DNA of 64,000 bases from Salvator merianae (taxonomy: Eukaryota > Chordata > Lepidosauria > Squamata > Teiidae), in contig QVOM02000025.1 of the NCBI GenBank assembly GCA_003586115.2, positions 86,428,688-86,492,687 of the forward strand. The letters are read 5' to 3'. The notes under the pieces are model-generated. The model searched no databases. It was not told the origin of the DNA and worked only from the letters and a program-made list of their open reading frames with translations. A program made the translations under genes and the position numbers. Below, piece by piece: positions 1-12,160 of this stretch; within the stretch, counting starts at the first letter, position 1, and each line of letters opens with the position of its first letter.

Positions 1-544
1 AATATATCCCAGGTGATTTGGGCCCCCATGTCCATAGCAGCTGCTCGTTTAACTTTATTCTGACCATGATCACAAAAGTAATTCCCAGGTGGACATATAA
101 CAGAAATTGTCAAAGCAGTGTCCTCCAACTGTTGGATTGGAACCCTAGTTTCCCTGGTCATCCCCCAGACTTTAGTTAGAAGCTAACATAAAGAAAAACA
201 ACACCTTGAGGAGTTTTCTGCCGAAGTCTAATCTTCCTAGCTAATTGGCAGCTTGGCTGACCTGGTACGTACCTTCCAGGAACCTACACTCTACAGCCAA
301 GGGATCACTGGCTGTTCCACCAATGCATATAGCCACATCAAGGCTGTGAGCGTTTCAAGACCTGGCCCCAAATTTGTGGAACAGTCTTCCTCTGGACCTT
401 CGGCTGGAGGAGGATCTCCTCCACTTTCAGAAGGGGTTAAAGACTTTCCTTTCTGATTCACCAGAGTGAATCACTTAGATATGTAGCTGTGGAGATATGA
501 CACATCTGGTGAGGAATAGAGAATGATTTTACATACAGCATTAT
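1..544. other. Unassigned sequence
   Basis: I recognise no exon, RNA or repeat family here. The short open frame at 253-456 has no recognisable domain. Confidence 0.5.
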
Positions 545-673
545 ATAGATATATAGATGATAGATATAGATATAGATATAGATATAGATATAGATATAGA
601 TAAAGATATAGATATAGATATAGATATAGATATAGATATAGATATAGATATAGATATAGATATAGATATAGAT
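545..673. repeat. (GATATA)n microsatellite
   Basis: About twenty copies of a hexamer with one interruption (GATAAA near 600). Open frames on the minus strand through it (Ile-Tyr and Ser-Ile repeats) are artefacts of the repeat. Confidence 0.95.
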
Positions 674-735
674 AGTTTGTCTCTTAATTGTGTATGTTTC
701 TTGCCCCACCATTTGGTGTAAGGGGCGTTATAAAC

Positions 736-750
736 ATCATCATCATCATC

Positions 751-803
<53 letters not shown>

Positions 804-805
804 TT
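736..805. repeat. (CAT)n/(AAT)n trinucleotide repeat
   Basis: A few CAT units run into about seventeen AAT/ATA units. It sits 60 bases after the GATATA tract. Confidence 0.95.
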
Positions 806-1617
806 ATTAAGTCAAATTCAGAATCTGAATCTTTCACTCCAATCTTTTTCTTAGAGCATCCTTTGCCAATCTGCCTCCATCAGTGTTTTGGGAGTGCAGG
901 ACTACCCCAAACGCAACCAGCACAACTGATAGAAGTTACAGTCCAAAACAGCCGGAGGATACTAGAATGGGGGACATTGCTTTATGACAAGGTCAACCAA
1001 ATCACGAACCTTCAGATGCAGCTTAACAGCAATTCTCATGAATCTCAGGCAGCTCACCCAATGGCAAGTTATGGATGGTGAAGTTCAGCAACATCTAGAA
1101 AGCTTATAGTTTACCTAGCTCTGCTTTTCAGAGTCTTTGTGATGTTCCACTCATAGATGTCCGACAGTCTTTTTATTACTCTCTGCCTGTTTCATCTGCA
1201 ACTGCCACTCATCTCTTATATAATTGCTTCTCAAAGGCTCAGAGTAAATAGAAAGAGCAACTTGATAAACAGAGGCTGCAAAATAGCAATTCAGAACAAT
1301 ATTTTGGTGCAGAATGTAATTTTAAAGGTCAGTAAAGCTCCAGGCAAAATCTTCAGGCAGTAGAATCCATCCTGATAAAGAAGGTATCTGGATCCTTTCA
1401 TTCGTCCAATTGCTAAATTAGTTTAACAGCTTGCCTCTGACTTTATCATTTCATCTTCCCTATCTTTCTTCAGGCAAGTATTCTGTCATATCTCTTCCAG
1501 ATTTATAAATCCCGATCAACTCACGCACACATGTATTCAAAGATGTCAAAAATATTCTCTTTAGTGCTTATTAATTTTAGTTCTAATGGATGTTCTTGCA
1601 GGAATCAGTCAGATAAA
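806..1617. other. Unassigned sequence
   Basis: No known repeat or coding signal was seen. Small frames at 863-1081 and 1157-1363 lack domain features. Confidence 0.45.
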
Positions 1618-2622
1618 GGGCCTGTTCGCACTTTACCAGTAGTGAGCAATCGGATGCTCACCAGATAAATACATTTGCACAAACCTACCACTACAGCATC
1701 CAAGAGCATTTGCAGACACTCCTGGATGCAGCTATCTGTTGTCAACAAAATTGTTGTCCGCAGCTTGACTGGGAGAAGATGGATTGCTCCTGGTCAGCGG
1801 CGTTCACACTCTCTTCCAAGTGTGAATGCTGCAAGTGCTGTCCTGCTGCACCGACCAGTGAGAATTCCCAGACCCAATAAATCAGCAGAGCAACAGGCTA
1901 CAGACGTCTCGGGCAGCTGTTATTTACTAATTGCAGCAGTAAAATGTATGCAGGAAGGTTTTGTTACTGTTAAGAAGGCTGATACAGAGGAGCAGCTGAG
2001 CAATAAAAACATACAGGAATGTGAGAGTTGCTTGCAGGACAGGTTGCCAGCAACATCCGATGCAGAGTTTTGCCAGTATTTAATCCCTCAGGACCAGACT
2101 CAGAGTTCGACAGCTGGGGAGGGCATGGGCAGTGTTCTTTCCTCTTTTGTTTTAGTCTTAAACCCTAAGCCTTTTAACCTTCTCCTGCCTCTGCTGGCTA
2201 AGGAGAGGTTTCTCCATCTCTGGGCTAGGGGAAGACCCGGGTCCTGAAGAGTCTGTTCCACTTTGGTCAGGGTCTTCTGGCCCTAGAGGATCACTGTGTC
2301 CTGGTATCCTGTCTTCATCTGAGGATTCCGAGAAATCAGCTTCCACTGGTGCAGGGTGGGACATGACCTGTGAGTGGCATGGCGTGGCTGTAACTGTGAC
2401 TGTGCAGTCATGTGCCACATCCCTGATTGCCATGACAACAGCTGGACATTGCTGCAGCCACTGCCCTGGCAGTTGAACCAGCCATCTTCACTTTGAGTGC
2501 TGGAGGCCTGGTATGGGCTTGTCCCAGCCCTCACAGTTCAGATGGTCACTGTGCTATGGACTCTTGCACAGCCTAGAATGGTATCACAATACCATTCTAG
2601 GTTGTAAAATGTGAACAGACCC
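1618..2622. mobile_element. Family A TIR element, long form
   Basis: It starts GGGCCTGTTCGCACTTTA and ends AAAATGTGAACAGACCC, an inverted pair. The outer parts resemble the other family A copies (GAGCA...GGATGCTCAC near the start, ACCATTCTAGGTTG near the end). The middle (about 2020-2350) is not shared with the other copies and may be a second insertion or captured DNA. A 190-residue open frame at 1675-2247 crosses this join and looks fortuitous. Confidence 0.65.
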
Positions 2623-2962
2623 GTTCTCTGGGTCTTCCTCCCAACCATGCCTTTGCATCTTTATTCCCCTCTTCCCAAATTTCCCACAAACTAATCAATC
2701 CAAACTAATATTTTCTCCATTTTTCCAATGCTACCAATCAAATAGAATCAAATTACTTCCATCCCTCCGAAAACAAACTGACAGTTCTTCTATTTATAAG
2801 CTAAGTGCCAGAGCAGAAGCAGAGAACATATACTACACATTGGCAGGACCTGCATGGGCACCAGATAGCTACTCCCAGACTAGTCAGTTTTGGTTCAGTC
2901 CATGCAGCCTGCCCTGTGCTAACCTCAGCGTTGGGGAGGAAGGAAAGTTCCCCAGCATCAAA
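2623..2962. other. Unassigned AT-rich sequence
   Basis: Nothing recognisable between the family A and family B elements. Confidence 0.4.
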
Positions 2963-3142
2963 GGCCCTTTCTGCACTTGGTTTTATTCTGGATCATATCT
3001 CAGAACAGGAACCTGCTATCTGCATGCTAGTGGAGTTTACAGCATGCCCTGCGTGGGGCCTGCCATGGTTCCTACTAGCAAGAAGATGGCAGGTCCCTAT
3101 TCCAGGATATAATCTAGTATAAGGTCAAGTGCAGAAAGGGCC
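2963..3142. mobile_element. Family B short MITE, 180 bp
   Basis: It begins GGCCCTTTCTGCACTT and ends with the exact reverse complement, a perfect 16-bp inverted repeat. The interior is also loosely palindromic (ATTCTGGAT near the start, ATCTAGTATAAGG near the end). A second copy of the same length is at 54185-54364. No coding capacity. No clear target duplication. Confidence 0.85.
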
Positions 3143-3633
3143 AAAGTTTCTGTCTAGGGCCATTGAGTGAGACCTTGGAAACGGCCCTGAAAATCAACCA
3201 TTCTTGGAGTCTAGCTAAATGCTACCAGTCTTTGGAATAAAAGCTAGACCAATCTTACCACTACCATCTTTCTGCATGGTGGGAGCCAGAACAAACCCAG
3301 CTCACGTTAGACTTGTAAAGTGGTTTTTTCCCACTCTGCACATAGAGCACTCTTGGGAGCAAATTATGCTCTCAGGAGCAGGGTGTGTCCTGGGTGGGCA
3401 CTGTAACATTGGTCACCATGTTCCTTTTTGGTAAGGTTCTCAGTGACCATATGGATCCTGCTATTTATCAAACATATCTATTTACAAAATGCAAATAAGA
3501 GGATTAGGTCTTTCTCTTTCCCACACACCATGCCCTGTAACACAAGTATTTTAGATGTTTGAAATTGCCATGAGCTCACCAGGTGACCATAAGAAAATGA
3601 CTTTCCTTATGCCTTGGTTCCCAGCTACAAGAA

Positions 3634-3987
3634 GGCCCTTTCTGCACTTACTTGCAGTAAGTTGGGATCAGTGGATATGGAACAGCCCAGCCCACTGATC
3701 CTGACCACCAGCAGAGCTGATCCAATGGGGCCTCTGGGGGGTGTTTTTTAGCAGCACACTTAATCTGGATCAGGGCCATGCTGTCTCTTGGTAGACCCAA
3801 TTAAATGGGTCTACCAATGATCCAGATTAAGGTCTCCCTTAATTCAGATCATACTCTGTCTCATGCAGACAGAATGGACCAGTGAGGAGCGAGGTCTCAT
3901 AAATCTGCACTAATGTGCAGATCTATGAGGCCTAAAAGTGTACTACATGGACTCTTAATCCATATTAAGGGTCCATGCAGAAAGGCC
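3634..3987. mobile_element. Family B long-form TIR element
   Basis: It starts GGCCCTTTCTGCACTTAC and ends GGGTCCATGCAGAAAGGCC. The internal segment ACTCTTAATCCATATTAAGGG recurs near the right end of the copies at 39480-39686 and 56499-57011. Confidence 0.75.
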
Positions 3988-4091
3988 CTAAGTGGATAAT
4001 AAACTAACTCATCTTTTTCAGGAGGGTGTAAACATTACTGTAATAGTCATTCACTTTGTAGGCACATACCTGAGGAAAAGGTGGTATGCAA

Positions 4092-4431
4092 GGGCCTTTT
4101 TGTACTTTACACTAGCAAATAGCAGTGGCCTATATGCAGACAGTATGTGGGCCATGCACTAGTATACCAAGCCCAGCACCATTTTTCTGGGCACCGAGAA
4201 GTGATGCTGGAAGTGCCTTGCTTCTGGGCACCAGGCAAAAAAAAAAAACCAGTCAGCAACTTTGGAGACCAGGAAATTTTGTTCCTGACCTCTGAAGCTG
4301 AGATGAGATGAGCTGTTTGCAAAGCGGACAGCCTTTTTTGCTTGCTAACATACCAGTGGTCCAATCATACTGGGCAGGGTTACCTAGAGAGGACTAGTGA
4401 GGTGTGCATTGCCAATGTATGCAGAAAGGCC
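4092..4431. mobile_element. TIR element with B-type ends
   Basis: It starts GGGCCTTTTTGTACTTTACA and ends ATGTATGCAGAAAGGCC. The interior is not clearly shared with other copies in the window. Confidence 0.6.
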
Positions 4432-4849
4432 ACAAATCACATTGGGCTATTCAAAGATGTCATCACATGGCCCAACCCTTCCCTCTCCTGGCTCCTGAGA
4501 AGGCCTGGAGGGGAAACCAGACATGGAACAGAGTTAAGTGCTTACCTCCACTCCACTTGGTCTAGAGTTGAGTTTGCTAGGTATAGTAAACATGGTCAGT
4601 ATGTAAGAGCATTCGAAGCATTAAGAGCAGTATTTTACACAAGCTTACTCTCCAAGGAAAACCCCTTCCCCATATCCCCAAGATTCAGGATTCATTAGAA
4701 ACACAGAAATATACTTACAATAGGTTTAAATACTCTCTTCCAAGGAAAGACAATCCTAACTAGCGCTGTTCTTTTTGAAATTGTATTGGTTGGGGAAACA
4801 ATTTGCAGTATTTATACAACCAGTATTACTGTCTATGACTGCATCTCCT

Positions 4850-5125
4850 CTTCCAGATCGAGGCACCATGGATGGAGAAGGTGCCGTGGAAAGAAGATGG
4901 TCTCCATTTTGTGGTGAGAAGCTGCCACAGAATGACACCTTCTCCTTGCAGAGCTGGAGAACCTGCCCTGCAAAGGAGGCACCTCCACTGGTAATTTTGC
5001 GGGAAAAGGGGCCAGTGCAGCCACCAGGAGGTGTCTGCTGCCACCAAAAATGGAGATGGGTGTCAGCGGATGCCTTCTTCAACCAGTAGAAGTACTCCAG
5101 AGAGGTAAGTGGAGATGGATCCTTA
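4850..5125. mobile_element. Family F TIR element
   Basis: The right end reads GAGGTAAGTGGAGATGGATCC. Its reverse complement matches the left end of the copy at 22250 (GTCTCCACTTACCT). The interiors match in opposite orientation: both hold a CTGCCACCAAAAA segment and a CTTTGCAGGG/CCCTGCAAAGG segment. The left boundary is approximate. The overlapping open frames on both strands here come from this repeat. Confidence 0.55.
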
Positions 5126-7009
5126 GTGTGTTGGAGCAGTCAGGTTCAGTCATCCATTTATCTTCATAAACGTTATTAAATCTTCACAATTAACCATTCA
5201 CTGTCCATTCCCTCTCTCTTTTGTGTGTGTGTGTGTGTGCATGCACACATGTGCACATAAGTGCATGCTTTTAACTGTACTGTGATGAAGGCAGGATCTG
5301 CATAGCAGCAATTCAGGATGCTTGCTTGGACCCTGAAGGCATGAGGCATACTGCCTGCACTTACCCCTCCTGCCCACACTAGTGTTGAAACTGAGGAATG
5401 AAAAGTCTTTGGCTTCTAAGTTTCTGCCCAGCTCTATTTCAGAATATGCAGGAAGTGATCCCAGAAGTCAGCTGTTATTTTCTGCACCTCCTGAAATAAG
5501 GCCAGGCAGAGAGTGCACCAGATAAGTCACAAGAGTTGTTTCTGTCCACACAGTAGTGGCAGGAAGGTAGAAGGATGACCGGGGACCTCAGAGCCATTTT
5601 TCAAGCTCAGAGTACACTTCCAGTGGCACCCTCTGCTGAGGGCTACAGGTCCAGTGGCTGTGGGGACAATCACCAATCCCCTTGGGCTTTTCCATGGTGT
5701 CGTTTTTTTGTGGTGTGTGGATCCTTATACATCCTTCCCAGGATTTGTATTAATCATGACAGACCTCTGGATAAATACTGCTTAAGTGCCAGTATGTTAT
5801 CATTAGGCAGACTGGCTCCAGGTTTTAATACCACCTGTAGAGGAAACCTGCCAAGCAAAACACATCAATAGGCAACCATTACTGCCTTCCCGTTTTGAAG
5901 AATGGATTAGTTGCCAGCCAATCATTTGACTCCGCATAAAGATCTCACTGTTCTGTGCTGAGTGCTTTCTGCTCCACAGAAGTAGGAATTTAAGCATGCT
6001 AATTCATGTCAACTTGCGTTAGCTGTGTTCCCGTCTGAAAAATCCATTTCAGGATAGACAAAAAGGGTTTTAAACAGGCTGTGCTGACTGGCTGTGTTGG
6101 GTGATCAGAGCCTTGTCATAAAGCAGTCAGTTATCTGATCATTTGCCTGATAAACTCTGTCATTAACGCAAATAAAACAGGTTATTTTGAGTGTCCTGAA
6201 GGAAGATAATATTTGTTTTGCCTGAATGATGTTCTTGACTCTCAGCCAAAGCACCTTTGCATCCAACAAAGCAAAAAAAAAAAAAAAAAAAAAGCAAAAT
6301 TAGCATTGGACCTTTATGGCATTGTCGGATCGATCTGATGGCGTGGGAACCACACACGTTGCACCACAAGCATGCTCCTAGGGGACAGGATATGCATGGC
6401 CCTGTACCCTGGAAGCGCCCACTGTGCTAGAATATTCTGTTGACTTACAAAATTGTATACCGCATTAAGAACAATAAAGTTATAGATTTTGAACAGAAAA
6501 AAATTAGGAGACAAAATTAAAATGCACTTGTTTTCTGTTGGTGAAATCTAAAATGGTGAACTAATTTCTAAGCATCAGCGATAATGGACAGAGTTTGCTC
6601 AGAGCCCCTAGGTATCATTAGGGCACATTTTCAGTTTCTAAGCACCAGGTCAAAGCCACTTATAATGGACTCATCAAACTCTATTTGCTTTCCAGCTTCC
6701 ATTTATTGCAGCTGCTTTCTGGTATTATTATTTTCATAGCAGCAAGAGCAGGTTGAGAATAGAACCATGAGAAGGGTGATGGGTGTATCTCAGGAAGGTT
6801 CAAGTTTTTGACTTTTTGCAACCAGCAGGGAGTACAGTTAGATGCATAGATGGAAGCTTCCCCTCCCCCTCAGTTCATAGGTTTTGTTTGAAGTTCATGC
6901 TTTGACAGCAAAGCAACATTTCATCTCATCCATTTTCAGTAATACATTTTCAAATGAAGCCTAAAAACTGTGCTTGCCCAGTGGTTAGGTAGTCTGCAAG
7001 GTTCCCTCA
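5126..7009. other. Unassigned sequence with small simple repeats
   Basis: It contains a short (TG)n near 5222-5240 and an A-run at 6274-6293. I see no recognised repeat family or exon. Confidence 0.4.
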
Positions 7010-7457
7010 GGGCCTATTTGTATTTGAGAGTTAGTGAGCATGAGGAAGCTCACTAGCACAGTGCATCTTCATTTTGCAAAGGCCCAAGCATTTGGGAGCA
7101 TCTTCAGACACTCCCAAAGGCTATTAGCTGTGGACAACTAAATCGTTGTCCACAGCTGTCCTGGGAGCAGCTGAACTTCCCTCAGTATGCAGCATTCATG
7201 CCTACTTCTGGGTGTGAACTCTGCTGGCTGTGGTGTGCTGCACTGCACTGCATCACACCCCAGATTGTTATGACAGCAGCCAGAAGTTTCCGTAGCCGCT
7301 GTCATGGTGGGTGGCCAGCATTCACACTACAAGTGCTGGAAGCCCACTTCCGGGCTGTTCCAGCCCTCACAGTGTGGATGGCCACTGCACTCCATGGTCT
7401 GTCCACCTTAGAATGGGATAGTTATCCCATTCTAGCATGGAAAGTGCAAAAAGGCCC
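7010..7457. mobile_element. Family A TIR element, full copy
   Basis: Left end GGGCCTATTTGTATTTGAGA; right end CATGGAAAGTGCAAAAAGGCCC. The family layout is seen clearly: GAGCATGAGGAAGCTCACTAGC hairpin words near the left, GCACAGTGCATCTTC, a CTCCCAAAGG...TGGGAGCAGCTG pair, CACTGTGGATGG words, and ATGGGATAGTTATCCCAT near the right end. It is non-coding. Confidence 0.82.
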
Positions 7458-7467
7458 TCTGACTCTA

Positions 7468-7921
7468 AGACCAAATTTGCACTTACCTTAGTGCAATGGG
7501 ATAACAAGACAATTACAGGCAGATTCACTTCCAGTGCAGTTGGTTCCATTCACATTCTGAGTGCTGGTACATCTCAGTTCTTGTTCTGCAGTGTGAGCAA
7601 TGAAGATAGTCCAACCTCTGGCTTATTCCACCCAGCCCTATTTGTGATTGGATGAATCATGTTTTGCTCCTATGTTACATCACAGGTCCAGACCTGGGGT
7701 CCAGACCTAACATACCAGGTCCAGACCAGCGATCCAGACCTAACATACCAGGTCCAGATCTGCCCCCTGGCCTCACAACATTGGAAGTGGTGTTGAAGCA
7801 CCACTCCCAGGATATTCTTGCTGCTCAGAATACTTCAGGAATGATGCAAAGGATCACAAGTGCGGATGAAGCATTCCAGCAATCTTCTTATACATGTCTA
7901 CAGGGTAAATGTGAAAAGGCC
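7468..7921. mobile_element. Family E TIR element
   Basis: Left end GACCAAATTTGCACTTACCT; right end AAATGTGAAAAGGCC. It lies ten bases after a family A copy. It contains a tandem repeat at 7684-7760 based on CCAGGTCCAGACC and CTAACATA. A related copy is at 42893-43310. Confidence 0.6.
7684..7760. repeat. Tandem repeat with CAGGTCCAGACC units
   Basis: CCAGACCTAACATACCAGGT occurs twice, with further partial units. Related GGTCTGGACCCA words occur in the family D copies, for example near 19738-19770. Confidence 0.7.
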
Positions 7922-9271
7922 TTCAAGTTCCTTTCGTCCATCAAAGTTGTTTAGCATAAGCATCACATGGCTCAGTGGCAAACGGCCTTTCCCTCTGAGG
8001 CTCGTAGAAGCCTAGGGGGCTAAAAACAGAGCACTGCCCACCTCTATTAAAATAGTAGTTTAAAACTTCAATGATTTTCTCATTATCTTCCTTCTCATTC
8101 TAGATGAAAAGCAGAGCTTCACTAGGATTATCTCCTAAAATCTATTGGAAAAGCTCCTAGTATGGTCCAAAATCAATCTGAATTTAATAGTTTCTTTGGG
8201 ATGGATGTCATAGCCAAGTCAGTAAGATCATGGGACCTGCACTGTAAACAGAGATTGATCTTCGAGTGATTTTTCTGGGCTACAACATCATTTCCAACAA
8301 CCATCGTATCCTATTTGCGGTCTGCTAAAGCTCAGGACAAAGGGAACATTGAACTGAGGAACTTTTGTTCAGTGTTTCTGCCTGGGGTCTTCATTGAGAG
8401 CACAGGAGGTAGCTGTAGCAGTTGACCTTTTCCTGTGCTCTGCAATATGGATGTTGATGCAAACAGTAAGTGCAGACATTGTAAGGTTGTGGGAATGATG
8501 GAAAGCACTGTTGGAACACTTTCCTTATAATGGTACAACAAATGCTTTCAGGCTGTGGGATCAGGCGTATCCTGCACCCTGGGATCACTCTTGTGATGCA
8601 ATAAGGCTTCACAGATGTGTGCCCAATGCAATACCAGAGGGATCCCATAGTAACCTTAAGCTCCTGTGCTGAGCTTGCCACAGTCTGCTAGTCTGTCCCT
8701 GTGGAAATTATAGCTCTACTGAAGATCAAACCTGAGGAATTACTATCTGCCTCCCACCTACAAATTAATTTCTATTAGTTCATCCTACCTAATCTTGTAT
8801 TTTTAGATAATGGTGAATCTCAGGCTCCATCTGACAAGCCATCAATGATCGGTGAACAGAGATAATAGGCAGGGATCAAGGCAGCATCTTAAGAAAAATG
8901 ATACTTCCTTTTCTTAAAGTACTAGCATGCCGTTTTTATGAGCAGTGCTCTGGAGCTACTGGTTTTAATGGGGAAAATAGCTCACCCGGGCAACTAGCTC
9001 TTAAATCAGGATCTTTTGGAATAAAGGTTTTAAAAACGATGAGTCACCCAAAGGAACTGTAAAACAAAGAGAGGGTAAAAGGGAAGCACTCAGACACAGG
9101 ATTCTTTGAAAATAGCGATGACATTTTATTAAAACCCAGCAAAAAGACTTGAAACAAGAAAGATTGGCAATAATCAATATAATTTGCCAGAATTAGCTGA
9201 TATCACAGTTAGGTAATTGCTAGGGGAAGAGAAGAAAAAAAGGGAAAGAAGAGGTTTAACTTCAAAACTAA
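7922..9271. other. Unassigned sequence
   Basis: I recognise nothing. Open frames of 69-96 residues on the minus strand (8332-8681) overlap and have no domain features. Confidence 0.4.
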
Positions 9272-9642
9272 GGGCCTATTCTCACTTGAGTGCTAGTAAG
9301 CACTAGCACAGTGCATCCGCACTTTGTGGAGGCCCGAGATCGGGAGCATGTGCAGACGCTCCTGAAGGCTACTAGCTGTGGACAGCTAAATTGTTGCATG
9401 GCATGGTGTGGCGCAGCTGTGGCTACACAGTTGTGTGCTACGAACCTGGTGGCCATGACAACAGCCAGACATTTCTGCGGCCACTGTCATGACAGACAGA
9501 CAGCATTCACACTGCGAATGCTGGCAGGCGATTTCTGGACTGTTTCAGCCCTTGCAGTGCAGATGCCCACCACGCCGCAGGGTCTGTTCCAGCTTAGAAT
9601 GATAGGATTCTATCATTCTAAGCTGGGAAGTGCAAACAGGCC
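9272..9642. mobile_element. Family A TIR element
   Basis: Left end GGGCCTATTCTCACTTGAGT; right end GGGAAGTGCAAACAGGCC. It shares CACTAGCACAGTGCATCCGC and the late hairpin TAGAATGATAGGATTCTATC with the family. Confidence 0.82.
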
Positions 9643-11478
9643 TTCTGCAAGGAGATCCAGTTAATGTGTGTGTGTGTGTGGAAAGGGATCAGAAATGTTC
9701 CTAATAAGCAATCCTAGCACTAAAGGACAAAATAACAAGCAGGAGCGATAGAAGTGGAGGAGAGGGTCTCACCATCCGAAATCTTCTTCAGGCAGACTTT
9801 CACCGGGCTGCAAAGAAAATGTGGGGGTCTCTGCATGCACATAGACCAAAGGCTCAGAAGTCAAGAGGGATGGGAAAGTGGAATGCTCCACAGTCCTCAC
9901 TCCCTTAGTGAAAACAACTCTTCTGCCAGGTGGCAGGAGAGACAGAGATAAATATCCCTCTTCTCAAGTGAAATTAATTCAAAAGGAAGCTGCAATGCAG
10001 CATAAAAAGCAGTATTCTTGAAAAAAACAACAGAATTTCTCTCTCTTCAGTTTACCAGGAGAAAGGAAGCTAGGAAGCAGCTACCAGCCAGGAAAAATGG
10101 GGTGGGATGGATGATCTTAAGGTGATATCTTCTTTCTTTAGTGATGTTTCAGAGATTTCAGCTCTTCTGGTGAAGTGGCACATAATGGAAAAAAAAACAT
10201 GAACTTATTATATTCTTTTCCCAAGTGAAAAAGTGCAAGCTAGCCTATTGGATGAATGATGGATTGAAATCCTGACTTACTGATGGGTCCATATGAAACA
10301 CGAATTTAAAATTATTGGTCCTTTTAGGGAAGAGATATGGTGAGAAAAAGTGCATATGGGACAGATCATGTCCAGTTTGTTGACAGTGCTGGCTGCCTGC
10401 TACAGCTCTGCACAATGTTAAAGGGTTTAAATAAGTGACATTTACTTTAGACCAAAGCCAATCACCAGTTGGAATCAGTTTCCAGCCAGATTTCAATGCT
10501 GCTGTTGCATTCTTAATGAGAGTCTTCCCAGTTGTATATCCAAGACTGCTAGTGGGTTCGTTTGAGATGCCGAATAGCTCTTAGTGCTATATTTTAAAAT
10601 TCTGCCCAAGAACGTATCAGCCACGATCAAGCCAGCTGAGTGGATTATCTCCTGAGGCTGAGCTTCCTTTCTGATTCAGCCCTGCTTATGCAAATGTCTC
10701 TGTTCCAAGCCCTTTTGCTTTAGGCAGAGACAGAATATTTTGCAATCATTTCTTGTCCTTTTAAAAACCAGGCCTGCCTTTCCAATATGGAATCTGGTGA
10801 ACAAAGATGGATCCTGGTCTAGTACAGAGATCCAGGTTTCCTGGTCCAATTTGCCAGCTGTATTTATGATGCCAATGTCCAGTTCTGTGGTCCAGAGCTG
10901 TGAGTACCTTGGCAGAGTCCTGCCTTTTGGTGGCACAGCACTCTGAGACCTTAGGATTAGGGGTAATGTTTGCTACACTGTTCACACACCTGCCACTGCT
11001 GCCAACTACGCAAACAACACAGCTGGGGAACTTTTGTTCCCCAGCTTTCATGTTTCCTGCTGGGACTGTTTTATCAAACAGTGGACAATATCATGTGTTT
11101 GGAGACACAGAGCTATCAAATCCTCAGTGAAGAATGAGATATAAGTTACATGAACAGTGGAAGAGGCAGAAGAAGAAGAGTAAATGCTGTCAGCATGCTT
11201 ACTCCTGCTCTCCCTTTACAACACTCTAACAAGGGCTTACGGCAGGGTGTGTCCTGAATGAGTGTGGGCCCATGCAAACCTCTCCCTCTTCCAGAACATT
11301 TACTGTGCCATGAGGATGCAGGGATGTATGGAATCTGCATACTCACGACACAGTCATCATGCTGCAGTGGCATCATGCAATTATTGCCATAGAAACTGAA
11401 GCCCAGCATCTGGAATGCACCCTAACTGGGTGCAGCAACTCTTAACCCAGCACCAACTTGAGCAATAGAACTAACAGG
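9643..11478. other. Unassigned sequence
   Basis: It holds a short (TG)n at about 9664-9680. No exon or known repeat was recognised. Overlapping open frames at 10676-11130 on both strands lack features of a protein family. Confidence 0.4.
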
Positions 11479-11670
11479 CACTGGTGGCCCATGGCTTTAA
11501 GGGCGGGTGTTCGTAACCCGCAGGAAGCGGACAATCATTGTTCATGGGGCCTCCAGGCCTCCGTACTGCCGCAGCTGCGACAGTACGGAAGCCTGGAGGC
11601 CCCGCAAACAGCGATTGCCCACTTCCCGCACGTTACGAACACCCGCACTTAAAGCCATAGGCTGCCACTG
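11479..11670. mobile_element. Palindromic hAT MITE, family C copy 1
   Basis: It is 192 bp, flanked by perfect 8-bp duplications CTAACAGG (11471-11478 and 11671-11678). The element folds on itself almost fully: TATGGCTTTAAG-type arms at each end and a central GCCGCAGCTGCGAC...GGAGGC region. An 8-bp duplication and CAGTGG ends fit the hAT superfamily. No coding capacity. Confidence 0.92.
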
Positions 11671-11836
11671 CTAACAGGGTGGTGGAGGAAGGAGCAAAGC
11701 TCCCCTTTCACCTTTCCAAGTAGCACTGTGGTCCACAGTGGGTCAAATGACTGTTCAGAGAAATCAAAGGTAAGTCTCCAGTCATGACCTTGCAAAGTTT
11801 GCTGCACAAATCCCCATGCCTCCCATGTGATAGAAG

Positions 11837-12152
11837 CAGGAGTGTAGCAAGGGGGGGAGCGGGGGGCCGGTCCACCCCGGGTGGCGCATTGTCCCGGGCG
11901 GCCCATGGAGCCAGTTCCCCGCCCACTGGTGCCCTTGCCTGCCCGCCCGGCGGTGCGATCGCCCGGCAGTGCACTCACCCGGCGATGTGTTTGCCCGGCG
12001 GTGCCCTCGCCCACCTGCATGCCCGCACGCCCACCCACCCGGCAGTCATCAGGGTGGCAGCGGGAGTAGGAGGCTGCAGGGCAGGGCTCCCTCACTCGCA
12101 CTTGTCTGCCGCTGCTTCACCCCGGGCGACAAAACTTTTAGCTACGCCGCTG
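11837..12152. mobile_element. GC-rich hAT-type non-autonomous element with internal minisatellite
   Basis: Perfect 8-bp duplications GATAGAAG flank it (11829-11836 and 12153-12160). Ends resemble the hAT terminus CAGTGGCGTAGC (left, degraded: CAGGAGTGTAGC; right: GCTACGCCGCTG). The interior is very GC-rich with about four units of GCCCGGCGGTGC plus four variable bases at 11940-12005. Long open frames on both strands arise from base composition. Confidence 0.88.
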
Positions 12153-12160
12153 GATAGAAG

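Noticed and set aside
458..837. Minus-strand open frames of 84 and 98 residues
   Set aside because: They are translations of the GATATA and AAT microsatellites.
1675..2247. 190-residue open frame
   Set aside because: It crosses the join between family A sequence and an unrelated insert and shows no domain.
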